From NCBI GenBank assembly GCA_037974665.1, contig CM075780.1, positions 52,865,594-52,929,593 of the forward strand: a stretch of 64,000 bases of DNA, in the 5' to 3' direction. The DNA is from Ehretia macrophylla. Taxonomy: Eukaryota > Streptophyta > Magnoliopsida > Boraginales > Ehretiaceae. The first letter of the stretch is position 1, and each line of letters opens with the position of its first letter. Shown in pieces: positions 22,101 through 35,074 of this stretch. Below the pieces are notes generated by a model that saw nothing but the letters and a program-made list of their open reading frames with translations, ran no database searches and was not told where the DNA came from. The position numbers were made by a program, and so were the translations under genes.

Positions 22101-22500
22101 TTCTCTTGGTTGAGTTCTCGTGTGTGTGTGTAGAGATTTTGTGTGTGTTGAGTGGTGTAGTATGCGTTGTAGGGATTTGGTGTGTGTTGAGTGGTGTAGT
22201 ATGTGTTGAGATAATATCTAAGTTGTCTAATGACGAGAGTGCCCTCCAACTAAACTATGTTTTACTAGCATGCCATTTTGTCCTACTCAAGTTATTTTGG
22301 TTCTAATCTAAGTATTCTAGTTAGATAACCTACGTAATAAAATCCAATTATCGTATAGGGTATTTAAAATACTCGAATGTACGGTAAAAAATGCAATGCA
22401 CATAAATCGAGATAAATGCACATAAATTAATTTATACAAAATGATTTAATTATGTATGATATAACCTATATGCATACGTGGTCTCGGACCGGGTCTTACA
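19180..22500 (-). repeat. Gypsy LTR 1 (leftmost)
   Basis: It begins TGTCACGCCCCGGGACC and ends GGGTCTTACA, the TG...CA ends expected of an LTR. To its right lies 'acctccccttcttaaaag', whose complement is the polypurine tract of internal region A. It contains a nine-unit minisatellite at 19822-20305 and an internal duplication of about 190 bp at 21300-21690. Confidence 0.93.
19822..20305 (+). repeat. Minisatellite in LTR 1, nine units
   Basis: Units of about 50 bp share the core CAACTCTCCAAGGGTTGTAC followed by 'caagcgagagag'; spacers alternate between a 'tatgctaataatatgt' type and an 'ataacaccaaaaatacgt' type. The unit positions are near 19822, 19911, 19964, 20013, 20067, 20117, 20168, 20221 and 20272. 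Confidence 0.9.
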
Positions 22501-22520
22501 ACCTCCCCTTCTTAAAAGAA
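22501..22520 (-). promoter_or_regulatory. Polypurine tract of gypsy internal region A
   Basis: Read on the minus strand it is a purine run (AAGAAGGGGAGGT) directly before the LTR, the site for plus-strand priming during reverse transcription. Confidence 0.75.
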
Positions 22521-22542
22521 TTGCGCCCTCGCAATTCCCTAA

Positions 22543-23631
22543 TTACCTCGCAAACAAGAACGGGCATTGTTGTTCCATTTGGTCACGCTTTTTCCAAGTT
22601 GCATCCTCAATCCCATGGTGATCCCAAAGCACCTTCACCATCAGAATACTCTTGTTGCGTAACTCCCGGTCTTGCTCATCTAGAATTCGCACGGGTCTCT
22701 CTTCATAGGACAAGTTCTTCGAAAGCTCTAGTGGTTCCGGCTCTAGAATATGAGAGGGATCGGGATGGTATTTTCGCAACATTGACACATGGAACACATT
22801 GTGAATATTGGAGAGATTCGGGGGTAGGTCTAACCGATATGCGAGTTTGTCAATTCTTTCTACAATTGAAAACGGCCCAACATATCTCGGGCTTAATTTT
22901 CCTCTTTTTTCATGTCTAATCAATCCTCTTCGGGGTGACAACTTCAAGAACACCTAGTCACCAACTGCAAACTCTAAATCTCACCGTCTCTTATCGGCAT
23001 AACTCTTTTGTCTACTTTGAGTCGTGAGCATCCTCTTCCAAATCAATTGGACATTCTCCATCTTCTCTATCAACTCCGGCATCAATGTAAGGTCAACGAA
23101 TTTCATCTCTCCAACTTCGTCCCAATACAATGGTGACCTACACTTCCGTCCATACAAAGCCTCATAGGGAGCCATGCCAATTGTTGCTTGATAACTATTA
23201 TTATAAGCAAATTCTGCCAAAGGTAACTGCTTCTCCCACATACCTCCAAAATCCATTGCACATGCCCTCAACATATCCTTCAAAATCTGAATAGTTCTTT
23301 CGGATTGCCTATCAGCCTGTGGGTGATACGCTGTACTGAGCTTCAACTTCGGCCCCAAGGCTTCCTGCAATTTTTGCCATAATTGAGATGTAAATCTTGG
23401 ATCTCTGTCAGACACAATGCTAGCTAGCACTCCATGTAACTTCACAATGTTAGCCACATACAATTCGGCTAATTTCTTTACACTATCTGTTTTGTTCATT
23501 GCAATGAAATGAGCGGCCTTTGTCAATCTATCCACAATAACCCAAACTGCATCATTTCCCCGAGGAGACCTCTGCAACTCTATGACGAAATCCATGGTCA
23601 CATGCTCCCATTTCCATAGCGGAATCTCCAA
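22543..23631 (-). pseudogene. Gypsy A integrase and chromodomain-like C-terminus, broken
   Basis: The catalytic-core portion lies at 22981-23631 (VTMDFVIELQRSPRGNDAVW, VSDRDPRFTSQLWQKL, STAYHPQADRQSER), with the conserved Asp residues of an integrase core visible. The GPY/F-like and chromodomain-like C-terminus lies at 22543-22953 (GPFSIVERI, then VRILDEQDRELRNKSI and VLWDHHGIEDATW). The two parts are split by a TAG at 22954-22956, where the sister copy has CAG. Chromodomain-like tails target chromoviruses to particular chromatin. It cannot encode a full integrase as it stands. Confidence 0.88.
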
Positions 23632-23955
23632 AGGTTGTAGGAGCCCTGCAGGTCTTTGATGTTCTGCCTTGACCTATTGACATGTCAAGCATCGAGACAC
23701 AAACTCCGCAATCTCCAGCTTCATGTTGTTCTACCAATAGTATTGCCTTAGGTCTCGATACATCTTTGTACCCCCAAGATGAATGGTGTACCTAGCATGA
23801 TGAGCTTCTTCAAGGACCATCTTTCTCAACTACGGATCGTTTGGCACACAAATCCGGTTCCAGAACTTCTACAACCCATCTTCATGCAACTTGAAATCCG
23901 GATTACCATCATTAAACTTTTGAAGTTGAGGGTCCCGCTGTTGTAACTCTCGGAT

Positions 23956-25160
23956 CTAGGACAACAAGGTAGGTTCCTTGATCTCCAACCTTGCCAAACT
24001 CGACTTCCGACTCAATGCATCCGTTACCACATTTGCCTTTCCGGGCACATAATTTATAGTACAATTGTAGTCATCCAAAAGTTCCATCCACCTTCTCTTA
24101 CGCATGTTTAACTCATTTTGAGAAAAGAGATATCTCAAACTCTTGTGGCCGGTGAATATCTCAAACTTACTTCCTCACAACTAATGTCTCCATTTCTTCA
24201 GTGCAAACACAATAGCTGCGAGCTCCAAGTCATGAGTAGGATAATTCATCTCATAAGGTTTCAACTTCCGTGATGCATAAGCTATGACTTGATTGTTTTG
24301 CATCAACACACAACCTAACCCTTCCTTTGAAGCATCACTATAAATAACAAACCCTTGACTTCCTTCGGGCAATACCAATACAAAAGCAGTTGCCAATCTT
24401 TTCTTCAACTCCTGGAAACTAATTTCACATTTATCATCCCACACGAAGCTAACATTCTTTTGTGTGAGTCTTGTGAGGGGTGCCGCAAGCTTAGAAAAAT
24501 CCTTTACGAATCTCCTATAGTATCCCGTCAACACGAGAAAACTACGTACCTCGGTGACAATCTTCAGTTTCTTCCATGATTGCACAACATCAATCTTTGA
24601 AAGATCCACAGCAATCCCCTCTTCCGATATTACATGACCCAAGAAGGTCACTTGTTTAAGCCAAAACTCACATTTGCTAAACTTGGCAAACAATTGATGC
24701 TCTTTCAATTTCTGCAACACCAAACGCAAATACCTCTCATGTTCCTCCTCGGTGTTTGAATACACCAGGATATCATCTATAAAAATCACCACGAACTGGT
24801 CCAAATACGGTTGAAACACCTTATGCATCAAGTTCATAAAAGCGGCAGGGGCATTTGTCAATCCAAATGACATTACAACAAACTCATAATGCCCGTACCT
24901 CGTTCTGAAAGATGACTTAGGTACATCCTCTCATTTGATACGGAGTTGATAATATCATTGCCTCAAGTCAAATTTTGAATAGACCTTGGCTCTTTGAAAT
25001 TGATAGAACAATTCATCGATCAATGGCAAAGGATACTTGTTTTTGATTGTTACTTGGTTCAACCCCCTGTAATCGATGCACAACCTCAAAGTCCCATCCT
25101 TCTTTTTTACAAATAAGACCGGTATACCTCACGGAGACGAACTAGGTTGTATGAAACCTT
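23956..25160 (-). pseudogene. Gypsy A reverse transcriptase and RNase H, broken
   Basis: The reverse transcriptase catalytic block FIDDILVYS and the preceding [12 protein letters not shown] are in 24181-24873; RNase H motifs [15 protein letters not shown] and [15 protein letters not shown] follow, and its C-terminal part ([12 protein letters not shown]) is at 23956-24138. The N-terminal part (about 24880-25160) carries several stops where copy B is open, for example TGA in place of the Trp codon before GVPV. The element is therefore dead in this gene. Confidence 0.88.
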
Positions 25161-25187
25161 TTTCCAACAAGCCTTGTAACTGAACCT

Positions 25188-25781
25188 TCAACTCTTGCAA
25201 TTCAGTCGGAGCCATGCGGTAAGAGCCTTAGAGATCGACTGAGTACCTGGTAGTGTCTCAATTACGAACTCAATCTCCCTTGCGGGTGGTAATCCCGGCA
25301 ACTCTTCCGGAAACACATCAACATATTCCTTAACCACCGACACTTCCGCTAACTTAACTTGATCCGTTGGCTTGTTGATTAAGTAAGCCGAATATCCCTT
25401 GCAACCACTCCTCATGTATCTCACGGCCTTTCCCGACAAGTCACGTTTTTCTCTTACCCTAAGCACAGGTTGTCCCGGTACCCGAAACTCAATAACCTTC
25501 GTCCGACAATCTAATCGTGCATGATGTCGTGATAGCCAATCCATCCCCAAAATAGCTTCATAGTCTCGAAAGATAAGCACTATGAGATCGGCCAAAAATT
25601 CCCGATTCCCAACCTGTATCTTGCATGCTCTACACGCCAGTCTAGTGGCATATTTGAGGCCCAATGGTGTGCTAACTTCTACATGATATGGTAAGTTCTC
25701 AACTGGCAACTTAGTATGATATGCACATTTGAGAGTTATGAATGAATGCGTAGCTCCAGTATCAATAAGAACCTTAACCAA
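25188..25781 (-). pseudogene. Gypsy A aspartic protease and start of reverse transcriptase
   Basis: The protease active-site motif LIDTGATHSFI is near the N-terminus, followed by GMDWLSRHHARLDC. The frame runs on to [14 protein letters not shown], which marks the start of the reverse transcriptase region, then shifts at about 25216, where copy A lacks one base that copy B has. Confidence 0.88.
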
Positions 25782-25870
25782 TTGATTGTGAATCAGGAAG
25801 GTACCTTCAACGATAGCGGCATCATCGGAAATTACTTCTGATCTATGGCATAGGCTCGGGCTTGAACCCT

Positions 25871-26986
25871 CTACGTCGGGGCATTCCTTGTAGGCTGAAT
25901 TGGACCATTCTTCGTGAGTTGAGCTTGAGCATCCTTACCTTGCCACATCGAGCAATCTCTAACGAGATGTTGATCACTTCCACACCTCATACACTTGCTA
26001 CTTTTCCTCCAACATTGGGCTTCAAAGTGCCCTTTTTTGTTACAATATTTGCACACAACCGTGCGGGCTGTAGTTGTACCTCTTGGTGCTCCACGAACTA
26101 CCTGAGTGGCCGGGGCATTAGGTTGGGGCCTAGCAACCATTGGTCTGGCCTGATCCTAGGGCTTCTGGGCTTAGAATGCTCTAGACTGACCCTGTATCTG
26201 GAAGGGCCTCTTGTTCGGCTGAGCTAGACCAACCTCAATCGTTATCTTCATCTCATCAACCCTCGATGCAGCCTCAAAGACAGTATCATAAGTGTCGAAC
26301 TCTGCTACTGCCAGCCCATCTTCAATCTCGAGTCTCAACCCTTGTTTAAATTTCCATATCTTTGTAGTCGGGGTCTGGACCATGTGCGGTGCATATTGTG
26401 AAAGACTATCAAATTTCGCCCCATACTCCGCCACCGTCATGCTTCTCTACTTCAAGTACATAAACTCCTTCATCTTCTTGTCCCGAGAAGCCTCAGATAT
26501 GTATTTACTCTTGAATACCCTAACAAAGTTCCTCCATGTAAATGGATTGTGTTGAACCTCCCATTGATCTCTCACTGTACCCTACCATGTCTCTGCATCA
26601 CCTTCTCACTAAAAGACCGCATAGACGACCTTTTTCTCATCTACATAGTCATGTGCAACATAAATCTTCTCCATTCGAGACAACCAATATTGTGCCTCTT
26701 CACTATTCAGTTGGCCCCTGAACTTCGGAGGGCTGTAATACAAGAAATCCTTGAGGTTACCACCTCCCCTATTACTTTTGTTTCCACCACTGTTACCAAC
26801 ACCATGATTGTTGTTGATATTATTATTAGCTACTGCTGCTGCTGTTTCTGCTTGTTGTTCCATAGCCCTACACATCCGATCGATGGCAGTTGCCATCAAA
26901 CAAAACATTGCTTCCCTAAGGTTGACATGATCCGCATTACCCGTTGCTTGAGATCCGGTAGTACTGCGGGTGTTAGGTCCTGCCAT
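25871..26986 (-). pseudogene. Gypsy A gag with two zinc knuckles, broken
   Basis: The N-terminus (MAGPNTRSTTGSQATGN) starts at 26986. The capsid-like part is cut by TAG codons at 26609-26611, 26582-26584 and 26447-26449; it resumes at MTVAEYGAKFDSLSQYAP (26440). Two CX2CX4HX4C knuckles, CKYCNKKGHFEAQC and CMRCGSDQHLVRDC, lie at about 25970-26055. Gag would form the virus-like particle and bind element RNA; this copy cannot make the full protein. Confidence 0.88.
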
Positions 26987-27222
26987 CTACAGATATAGAA
27001 CAAATACCAACCACGATCATAGGTTATGCATGCATTATAGTTGTATCTAACATGTAAGTTAAACATAAACAAAAAGCAATTACAGCACGTTAAGCATATT
27101 TGGTTGCACATAAGCACATATAGAATCCGCTTAATATTCTATTCAGGTTAAGACTCTTCCCCAGGAACCACTATTCAAAACCCGGACTACGCTAACTAAG
27201 GCTAGCTCTGTGCTAACTAAAG

Positions 27223-27240
27223 CTAGCTCTGATACCACTT
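27223..27240 (-). promoter_or_regulatory. Primer binding site of gypsy A (initiator tRNA-Met)
   Basis: On the minus strand the sequence TGGTATCAGAGC follows the LTR end by about ten bases and is complementary to the 3' end of plant initiator tRNA-Met. Confidence 0.85.
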
Positions 27241-27247
27241 AAATAGG

Positions 27248-30200
27248 TGTCATACCCCCGGACCAAGACTCGCGGAGGTTAAGGTCGGAGCGCAACGTGT
27301 CATTCAGCTTAATACCTGTAAGATCTCTATTTTAATAACCTAAACATTCATTAACTTCCACAAGTAACTTCAAAAGAATGCACATGGCATTTGACATAAA
27401 AAGTCAAAACAACCTGTTTCATAATTACAAGACCTAGCATCCCTGTTTGTACTTCTACGTGGCCAAATACAGACATCTAGGCCTCAAAAGAATGGTAATC
27501 AAACTTAGTATGTAGTTAATAGTTCCAAAAGAATATTACATAACACAAAGTTGTTCAAAAGTACATCATCAGTTCCTATTATCAAACTAAGTCTGCACCG
27601 CAAACATGGAGGTCAACAAAGGCAGAAGTCAGTCTCATCACATAAAGCCGCATTGCCCTCAACTAGTATAGTTGGCTGGGCCTCGGTCTCAACTGTAAGT
27701 ATTAGAAAGAGGGGTGAGCTAGTCCTGCATATAGCTCAATGAGGATAAGAAATGAAGGATTTCACAAAGGTTTTATATTTTTGCAAACTTCTTTCCAAAA
27801 CCATGCTATGCATATACATCAAGAATAACAAGATTAACATGGATGACAGATATACAGGAACGGACTAAACAACGTATCAATCATACATTTCTACTCTCCA
27901 AGGGTTATACCAAGTAAGAGTATACAAAACTAATAAGTGAACGTCATACATGGCAACAACATCAACACAAATACTCAATTCTACTCTCCAAGGGTTATAC
28001 CAAGCGAGAGAGTATGCTAATGATACGACCCAACTCTCCGAGGGTTGTACTATGCGAGAGAGAATACTAATAATATGTCCCAACTCTCGTAAGGTTGTAC
28101 CAAGCGAGAGAAAGATAACACCAAAAATACGTATCAACTCTCCAATGGTTGTACCAAGCGAGAGAGTATGCTAATAATATGTCACAACTCTCCAAGGGTT
28201 ATACCATGCGAGGGAGAATAGAAATAATATGTCCCAACTCTCCTAGGGTTGTACCAAGCGAGAGAGAGATAACACCAAAAATACGTCCCAACTCTCCAAG
28301 GGTTGTACCAAGCGAGAGAGTATGCTAATAATACGTCCCAACTCTCCAAGGGTTGTACCAAGCGAGAGAGGGATGTGTATGATTCAAACTTAATCAAGCA
28401 TACCTAAGCAATTTACATGATTCAACATATTCAAGCATATTCATGGCTCGAGTATAAACCAAGCATGTTCACATATATTTCATGTACATAACATATAGGC
28501 GTGTAGTCATAAGTGCACCGTTTGGACAATCATGAATCCAACACCCAACATGGTGGAACATAATAATAACATTTAGAAAGTCACAACATAGCCATGTAAA
28601 TTCATCAATCAACACCACTTAAATGAATAATCAACAAGGGCTTTATATACTTCTCTAACTACAAGATTAATCAGCATTTAACCTCAATATCATCTCAAAT
28701 CATACATATCTATATCATAACAAATATGGACGGCCTGCTATATCTTTAGAAATTATCAAACAAACCAATCTAAAACATGAAATAGGCAACTACAAGGCAT
28801 ACAAGTTGTATAGGGCTTCATAATCAAGTTCCTATGCAAGATCTATTAACATTTATTCATAAAATCTACTTAAAACATACAAAATCAACCACTTAAATCT
28901 CTGTCCAGTTCTTATTTCAATCATATAGTCCTGATCTACATAATATAAACACATAATATGCTTCAAAACAAAGTTACTAATAATCACCAACATAGTTCTT
29001 CATAACATAACCTGACTTTCTTCTTCAGTTACCCTAGCAAATGATTTTGGAATTTAGAAAATCATATATCAAATCGAAGATCTATGAATTGTTTAACTTT
29101 GGCCGCAAATTTTACTCAATTTCGACTTAAGATCTAAAAGTTATGACTATTTCCGTAAGATTGCACAAAAACTATCCAGCACAAGTACCTATCCAGGATG
29201 ACCTACAATTTTTTCCATTTTTGGGGGTCTTAAAGTTAAAATTAGCTTTAGCCTATTTCTGTAATATTTGTTCAAAACTGAAAACTATAGTGACCCTCCA
29301 AATTTCAGACTTTTTCGAGATCGTTTACTATTTTTAATATGCAAAAGAAACTTAAGGCAGTGAGCTGTCAGATTTCACAAAACATCCCGTAACCTACTGT
29401 CTCATGTGTTGTTTAGCATGAAAATGATTTTTCCTCATGACATGGCCAACTGGAGAAATGTTTCCTTATGCATTTTATACCTTCTCTGAATTTTACAGAT
29501 TTTTATAAAATCATCTACCTATAAAAATGGGCTAAAATTTCAGGGTTGTACAAATCTGTCCAGTGGCAGCAAAATTCCCAATACCGACTGTCTTGTGTAT
29601 TTTCGGGCATGAAAAGGATTTTTCCTCATGACATGGAAAACTGAAGAAATGTTTCTATATGAGTTTTATACGTTTTATGAATTTTTCAGATTTTTATAAA
29701 ACCATCCACCCATAAAAACGGGATAAAAACTTTGATTGCTCAAATCTGTCCAGAATGGTTATTCTGAAAATTCTTGTATGTTTTGCTACCATATCATCAA
29801 TAACAACACCTATTCATTCAAGCAACCTCTAGCAAACTAAATAAGCAACAATCAACTATATTGGTATATCTAGATACAAGCTTCATCATTAATAATATTC
29901 AAAAATTTCAAAAACATAACCTTGGTTTAAATCATCAACAAGCATGCTTTCAACAATTCTAGTCCATGGAATTTCAAATATAACTCCATACAAGCCTCAG
30001 GAACCCATCATTTTGCATTTATATCTCATAAATAACCATTTTGAAAGAACCCTCACCTTTGCTCTTGTGTTCTAGATGGAAACGGATCAAGACTCCCTTG
30101 AAGAAAACTAGGAAACACAAGGAAAGATGCTTGGGATGGCTTGGAGATCTTCTTCCCCCTCTTCCTCTCTTCTCTTGGTTGAGTTCTCTAGTGTGTGTGT

Positions 30201-30575
30201 AGAGATTTTGTGTGTGTTGAGTGGTGTAGTGTATGTTGTACGAATTTGGTATGTGTTGAGTGGTGTAGTGTGTGTTGAGATAATATCTAAGTTGTCTAAT
30301 GACGAGAGTGCCCTCCAACTAAATTATGTTTTACTAGCATGCCATTTCATCCTACTCAAGTTAATTTGGCTCTAATCTAAGTATTCTAGTTAGATAGCCT
30401 ACGCAATAAAATCCAATTATCGTATAGGGTATTTAAAATACTCGAATGCACGGTAACCAATGCAATGAACGTAAATCGAGATAAATGCACATAAATTAAT
30501 TTAAAAGCATACAAAATGATTTAATTATGTATGATATAACCTATATGCATACGTGGTCTCGGACCGGGTCTTACA
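27248..30575 (-). repeat. Gypsy LTR 2 (central, shared)
   Basis: It runs from TGTCATACCCCCGGACC to GGGTCTTACA. It lies between the gag end of unit A and the integrase end of unit B, so it can act as the 5' LTR of A and the 3' LTR of B. It contains nine minisatellite units (27890-28372). Confidence 0.93.
27890..28372 (+). repeat. Minisatellite in LTR 2, nine units
   Basis: It has the same unit as in LTR 1. Units start near 27890, 27981, 28031, 28080, 28134, 28184, 28234, 28289 and 28339. Confidence 0.9.
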
Positions 30576-30619
30576 ACCTCTTCTCCTTAAAAGAATTGCA
30601 CCCTCGCAATTCCCTAATT

Positions 30620-31706
30620 ACCTCGCAAACAAGAACGGGTATTGTTGCTCCATTTGGTCACACATTTCCCAAGTTGCATCCTCAACCCCATGGTGATCCC
30701 AAAGCACCTTCACCATCGGAATACTCTTGTTGCGTAACTCCCGGTCTTGCTCATCTAGAATTCGCACGGGTCTCTCTTCATAGAAGAAGTTCTTCCGAAG
30801 CTCTAGTGGTTCCGGCTCTAGAATATGAGAGGGATCGGGATGCTATTTTAGCAACATTGAAACATGGAACACATTGTGAATATTGGAGAGATTCGGGGGT
30901 AGGTCTAACCGATATGCGAGTTTGTCAATTCTTTCCACAATTGTAAACGGCCCAAAATATCTCCGGCTTAATTTCTCACCTTTTTCATGTCTAATCAACC
31001 CTCTTCGGGGTGACAACATCAAGAACACCTGGTCACCAACTGCAAACTCTAAATCTCGCATTCTCTTATCGGCATAACTCTTTTGTCTACTTTGAGTCGT
31101 GAGAATCCTCTTCCGAATCAATTGGACATTCTCCATCTTCTCTATCAACTCCGACATCAATGTAGGGTCAACGACTTTCATCTCTCCAACTTCGTCCCAA
31201 TACAATGGTGACCTACACTTCCGTCCATACAAAGCCTCATAGGGAGCCATGCCAATTGTTGCTTGATAACTATTATTATAAGCAAATTTTGCCAAAGGTA
31301 ACTGCTTCTCCCATGTACCTCCAAAATCTATCACACATGCCCTTAACATATCCTCCAAAATCAGAATAGTCCTTTCGGATTGCCCATCAGCCTGTGGGTG
31401 ATACGCTGTACTGAGCTTCAACTTCGTCCCCAAGGCTTCCTGCAATTTTTGCCATAACTGAGATGTAAATCTTGGATCTCTGTCAGACACAATGCTAGCT
31501 GGCACTCCATGTAACTTCACAATGTTAGCCACATACAATTCGGCTAATTTCTTTACACTATCTGTTTTGTTCATTGCAATGAAATGAGCGGTCTTTGTCA
31601 ATCTATCCACAATAACCCAAACTGCATCATTTCCCCGAGGAGACCTCTGCAACTCCATGACGAAATCCATGGTCACATGCTCCCATTTCCATAGCGGAAT
31701 CTCCAA
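30620..31706 (-). pseudogene. Gypsy B integrase and C-terminal region, nearly intact
   Basis: A continuous frame (30843-31706) covers the integrase core (VTMDFVMELQRSPRGNDAVW, VSDRDPRFTSQLWQKL, STAYHPQADGQSER) and the GPY/F-like part (GPFTIVERIDKLAY). It stops at a TAG in VSMLLK*, where copy A has a Tyr codon; the chromodomain-like tail is still recognisable downstream to about 30620. The upstream HHCC-like region has further stops shared with A. Confidence 0.88.
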
Positions 31707-32029
31707 AGGTTGTAGGAGCCCTGCAGGTCTTTGATGTTCCGCCTTGACCTATTGACATGTCAAGCATCGAGACACAAACTCCACAATCTTCGGCGTCATG
31801 TTGTTCCACCAATAGTATTGCCTTAGGACTCGATACATCTTTGTACCCCCAAGATGAATGGTGTACCTAGCATGATAAGCTTCTTCAATGACCTTCTTTC
31901 TCAACTACGGATCGTTTGGCACACAAATCCGGTTCCAGAACTTCTACAACTCATCTTCATACAACTTGAAATCCGGATTACCATCTTTTAACTTTTCAAG
32001 CTGAGGGTCCCGCTATTGTAACTTCGGAT

Positions 32030-33553
32030 CTAGGACAACAAGGTAGGTTCCTTGATCTCCAACCTTGCCAAACTCGTCTTCCGGCTCAATGCATCCGTTA
32101 CAACATTTGCCTTTCCGGGCACATAATTTATATTGTAGTCATCCAAAAGTTCCATCCACCTTCTCTTACGCATGTTTAACTCCTTTTGAGAAAAGAGATA
32201 TCTCAAACTCTTGTGGCCGGTGAATATCTCAAACTTACTTCCTCACAAATAATGTCTCCATTTCTTCAATACAAACACAATAGCTGCGAGCTCCAAGTCA
32301 TGAGTAGGATAATTCATCTCATAAGGTTTCAACTTCCGTGATGCATAAGCTATGACTTGATTGTTTTGTATCAACACACAACCTAACCCTTCCTTTGAAG
32401 CATCACTATAAATAACAAACCCTTGACTTCCGTCGGGCAATACCAATACAAGAGCAGTTGTCAATCTCTTCTTCAACTCCTGGAAACTAATTTCACATTT
32501 ATCATCCCACACGAAGCAAACATTATTTTGTGTGAGTCTTGTGAGGGGTGCCACAAGCTTAGAAAAATCCTTTACGAATCTCCTATAGTATCCCGTCAAC
32601 ATGAGAAAACTACGTACCTCGGTGACATTCTTCAGTTTCTTCCATGATTGCACAACATCAATCTTTGAAAGATCCACATCAATCCCCTCTTCTGATATCA
32701 CATGACCCAAGAAGGCCACTTGTTTAAGCCAAAACTCACATTTGCTAAACTTGGCAAACAATTGATACTCTTTCAATTTCTGCAACACCAAACGCAAATG
32801 CCTCTCATGTTCCTTCTCGGTGTTTGAATACACCAGGATATCATCTATAAAAATCACCACGAACTGGTCCAAATACGGTTGAAACACCCTATGCATCAAG
32901 TTCATAAAAGCGGGGGCATTTGTCAATCCAAATGACATTACAACAAACTCATAATGCCCATACCTCGTTCTGAAAGCTGACTTAGGTACATCCTCCCGTT
33001 TGATACGGAGTTGATAATATCCTTGCCTCAAGTCAAATTTTGAATAAACCTTGGCTCCTTGATGTTGATAGAACAATTCATCGATCAATGGCAAAGGATA
33101 CTTGTTTTTTATTGTTACTTGGTTCAACCCCCTGTAATCGATGCACAACCTCAAAGTCCCGTCCTTCTTTTTTACAAATAAGACCGGTACACCCCACGGA
33201 GACGAACTAGGTTGTATGAAACCTTTTTCCAACAAGCCTTGTAACTGAACCTTCAACTCTTGCAATTCAGTCGGAGCCATGCGGTAGGGAGCCTTAGAGA
33301 TCGACTGAGTACCTAGTAGTGTCTCAATTACGAACTCAATCTCCCTTGCAGGTGGTAATCCCGGCAACTCTTCCGGAAACACATCAACATATTCCTTAAC
33401 CACCGGCACTTCCGCTAACTTAACTTGATCCATTGGCTTGTTGATTAAGTAAGCCGAATATCCCTTGCAACCTCTCCTCATATATCTCACAGTCTTGATT
33501 GAGGATATCACAGCCTTTCCCGACAAGTCACGTTCTCCTCTTACCCTAAGCAC
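32030..33553 (-). pseudogene. Gypsy B reverse transcriptase and RNase H, long open frame
   Basis: The open frame at 32243-33553 (436 codons) runs from the end of protease through reverse transcriptase ([49 protein letters not shown]) to RNase H ([15 protein letters not shown]). Beside APAFMN one Ala codon found in copy A is missing, which keeps frame. A TAG at 32030-32032 is shared with copy A. It is the best-preserved pol segment in the window, but it is not joined to an intact gag or integrase. Confidence 0.88.
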
Positions 33554-33601
33554 ATGTTGTCCCGGTACCCGGAACTCAATAACCTTCGTCCGACAATCTA
33601 A

Positions 33602-33934
33602 TCATGTATGATGTCGTGATAGCCAATCCATCCCCAAAATAGCTTCATAGTCTCGAAAGATAAGCACTGTGAGATCGACCAAAAATTCCCGATTCCCAAC
33701 ATGTATCTTGCATGCTCTACACGCCAGTCTAATGGCATATTTGAGGCCCATTGGTGTGCTAACTTCTACATGATATGGTAAGTTCTCAACTGGCAACTTA
33801 GTACGATATGCACATTTGAGAGTTATGAATGATTGCGTAGCTCCAGTATCAATAAAAACCTTAACCAATTGATTGTGAATTAGGAAGGTATCTTCAACAA
33901 TAGCGGCATTATCGGGAATTATTTCTTGATCCAT
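33602..33934 (-). pseudogene. Gypsy B aspartic protease
   Basis: The motif FIDTGATQSFI is present, then GMDWLSRHHT, after which the frame is cut by a stop at 33602, where copy A reads on. Like A it belongs to the gag-pol polyprotein. Confidence 0.85.
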
Positions 33935-33943
33935 GGCATAGGC

Positions 33944-35074
33944 TCAGGCTTGAACCCTCTGCGCTGGAGCATTCCTTGCAGGCTGAACTGGAGTATTCTT
34001 CGTGAGTTGAGCTTGAGCATCCTTACCCTGCCACATCGGGCAATCACTAACGAGATGTTGATCACTTCCACACCTCATACACTTGCCACTTTTCCTCCAA
34101 CATTGGGCTTCAAAGTGCCCTTTTTTATTACAATATTTGCACACAACCGTGCGGGCTGTAGTTGTACCTCCCGGTGCTCCACGAACTACCTGAGTAGCCG
34201 TGGCATTAGGCTGGGGCCTAGCAACCGCTGGTCTGGCCTAATCCTAGGGCTTCTGGGCTTGGAATGCTCTAGACTGACCCTGTGTCTGGAAGGGCCTCTT
34301 GTTCGGCTGAGCTAGACCAACCTCAATCGTTATCTTCATCTCATCAACCCTCGTTGCAGCCTCAAAGACAGCATCATAAGTGTCGAACTCTGCTACTGCC
34401 AGCCCATCTTGAATCTCGAGTCTCAACCGTTGTTTAAATTTCCATATCTTGGTGGTCGGGGTCTGGACCATGTGCGGTGCATATTGTGAGAAACTATCAA
34501 ATTTCGCCCCATACTCCGCCACCGTCATGCTTCCCTACTTCAAGTACATAAACTCCTTCATCTTCTTGTCCCGAGAAGCCTCAGATATGTATTTACTCTT
34601 GAATGCCCTAACAAAGTTCCTCCATGTAAATGGATTGTGTTGAACCTCCCATTGATCTCTCACTGTACCCTACCATGTCTCTGCATCACCTTCTAACTAA
34701 AAGACCGCATAGGCGACCTTTTTCTCATCTACATAGTCCTGTGCAGCATAAATATTCTCCATTCGAGACAACCAATATTCTGCCTCTTCACTATTCGGTT
34801 GGCCCCTGAACTTCGGAGGGCTGTAATACAAGAAATCCTTGAGGTTATCACCTCCCCTATTACTTCTGTTTCCACCACTGCTACCAACACCATGATTGTT
34901 GTTGATATTATTATTAGCTACTGCTGCTGCTGTTTCTACTTGTTGTTCCATAGCCCTACTCATCCGATCGATGGCAGTTGCCATCAAACTAAACATTGCT
35001 TCCCTAAGGTTGACATGATCCACATTACCCGTTGCTTGAGATCCGGTAGTACTGCGGGTGTTAGGTCCTGCCAT
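33944..35074 (-). pseudogene. Gypsy B gag with two zinc knuckles, broken
   Basis: Starts with MAGPNTRSTTGSQATGN at 35074. TAG codons interrupt it at 34697-34699, 34670-34672, 34535-34537 and 34244-34246, at the same codons as in copy A. The two knuckles are retained at about 34045-34144 (CKYCNKKGHFEAQC and CMRCGSDQHLVSDC). Confidence 0.87.

Noticed and set aside
22452..22919. 155-codon plus-strand frame, with a similar one at 30527-30946
   Set aside because: Opposite-strand reflection of the gypsy integrase C-terminus.
26549..26998. 149-codon plus-strand frame, with a related one at 34799-35086
   Set aside because: It is the reverse complement of gag; its similarity between units only reflects that gag is duplicated.
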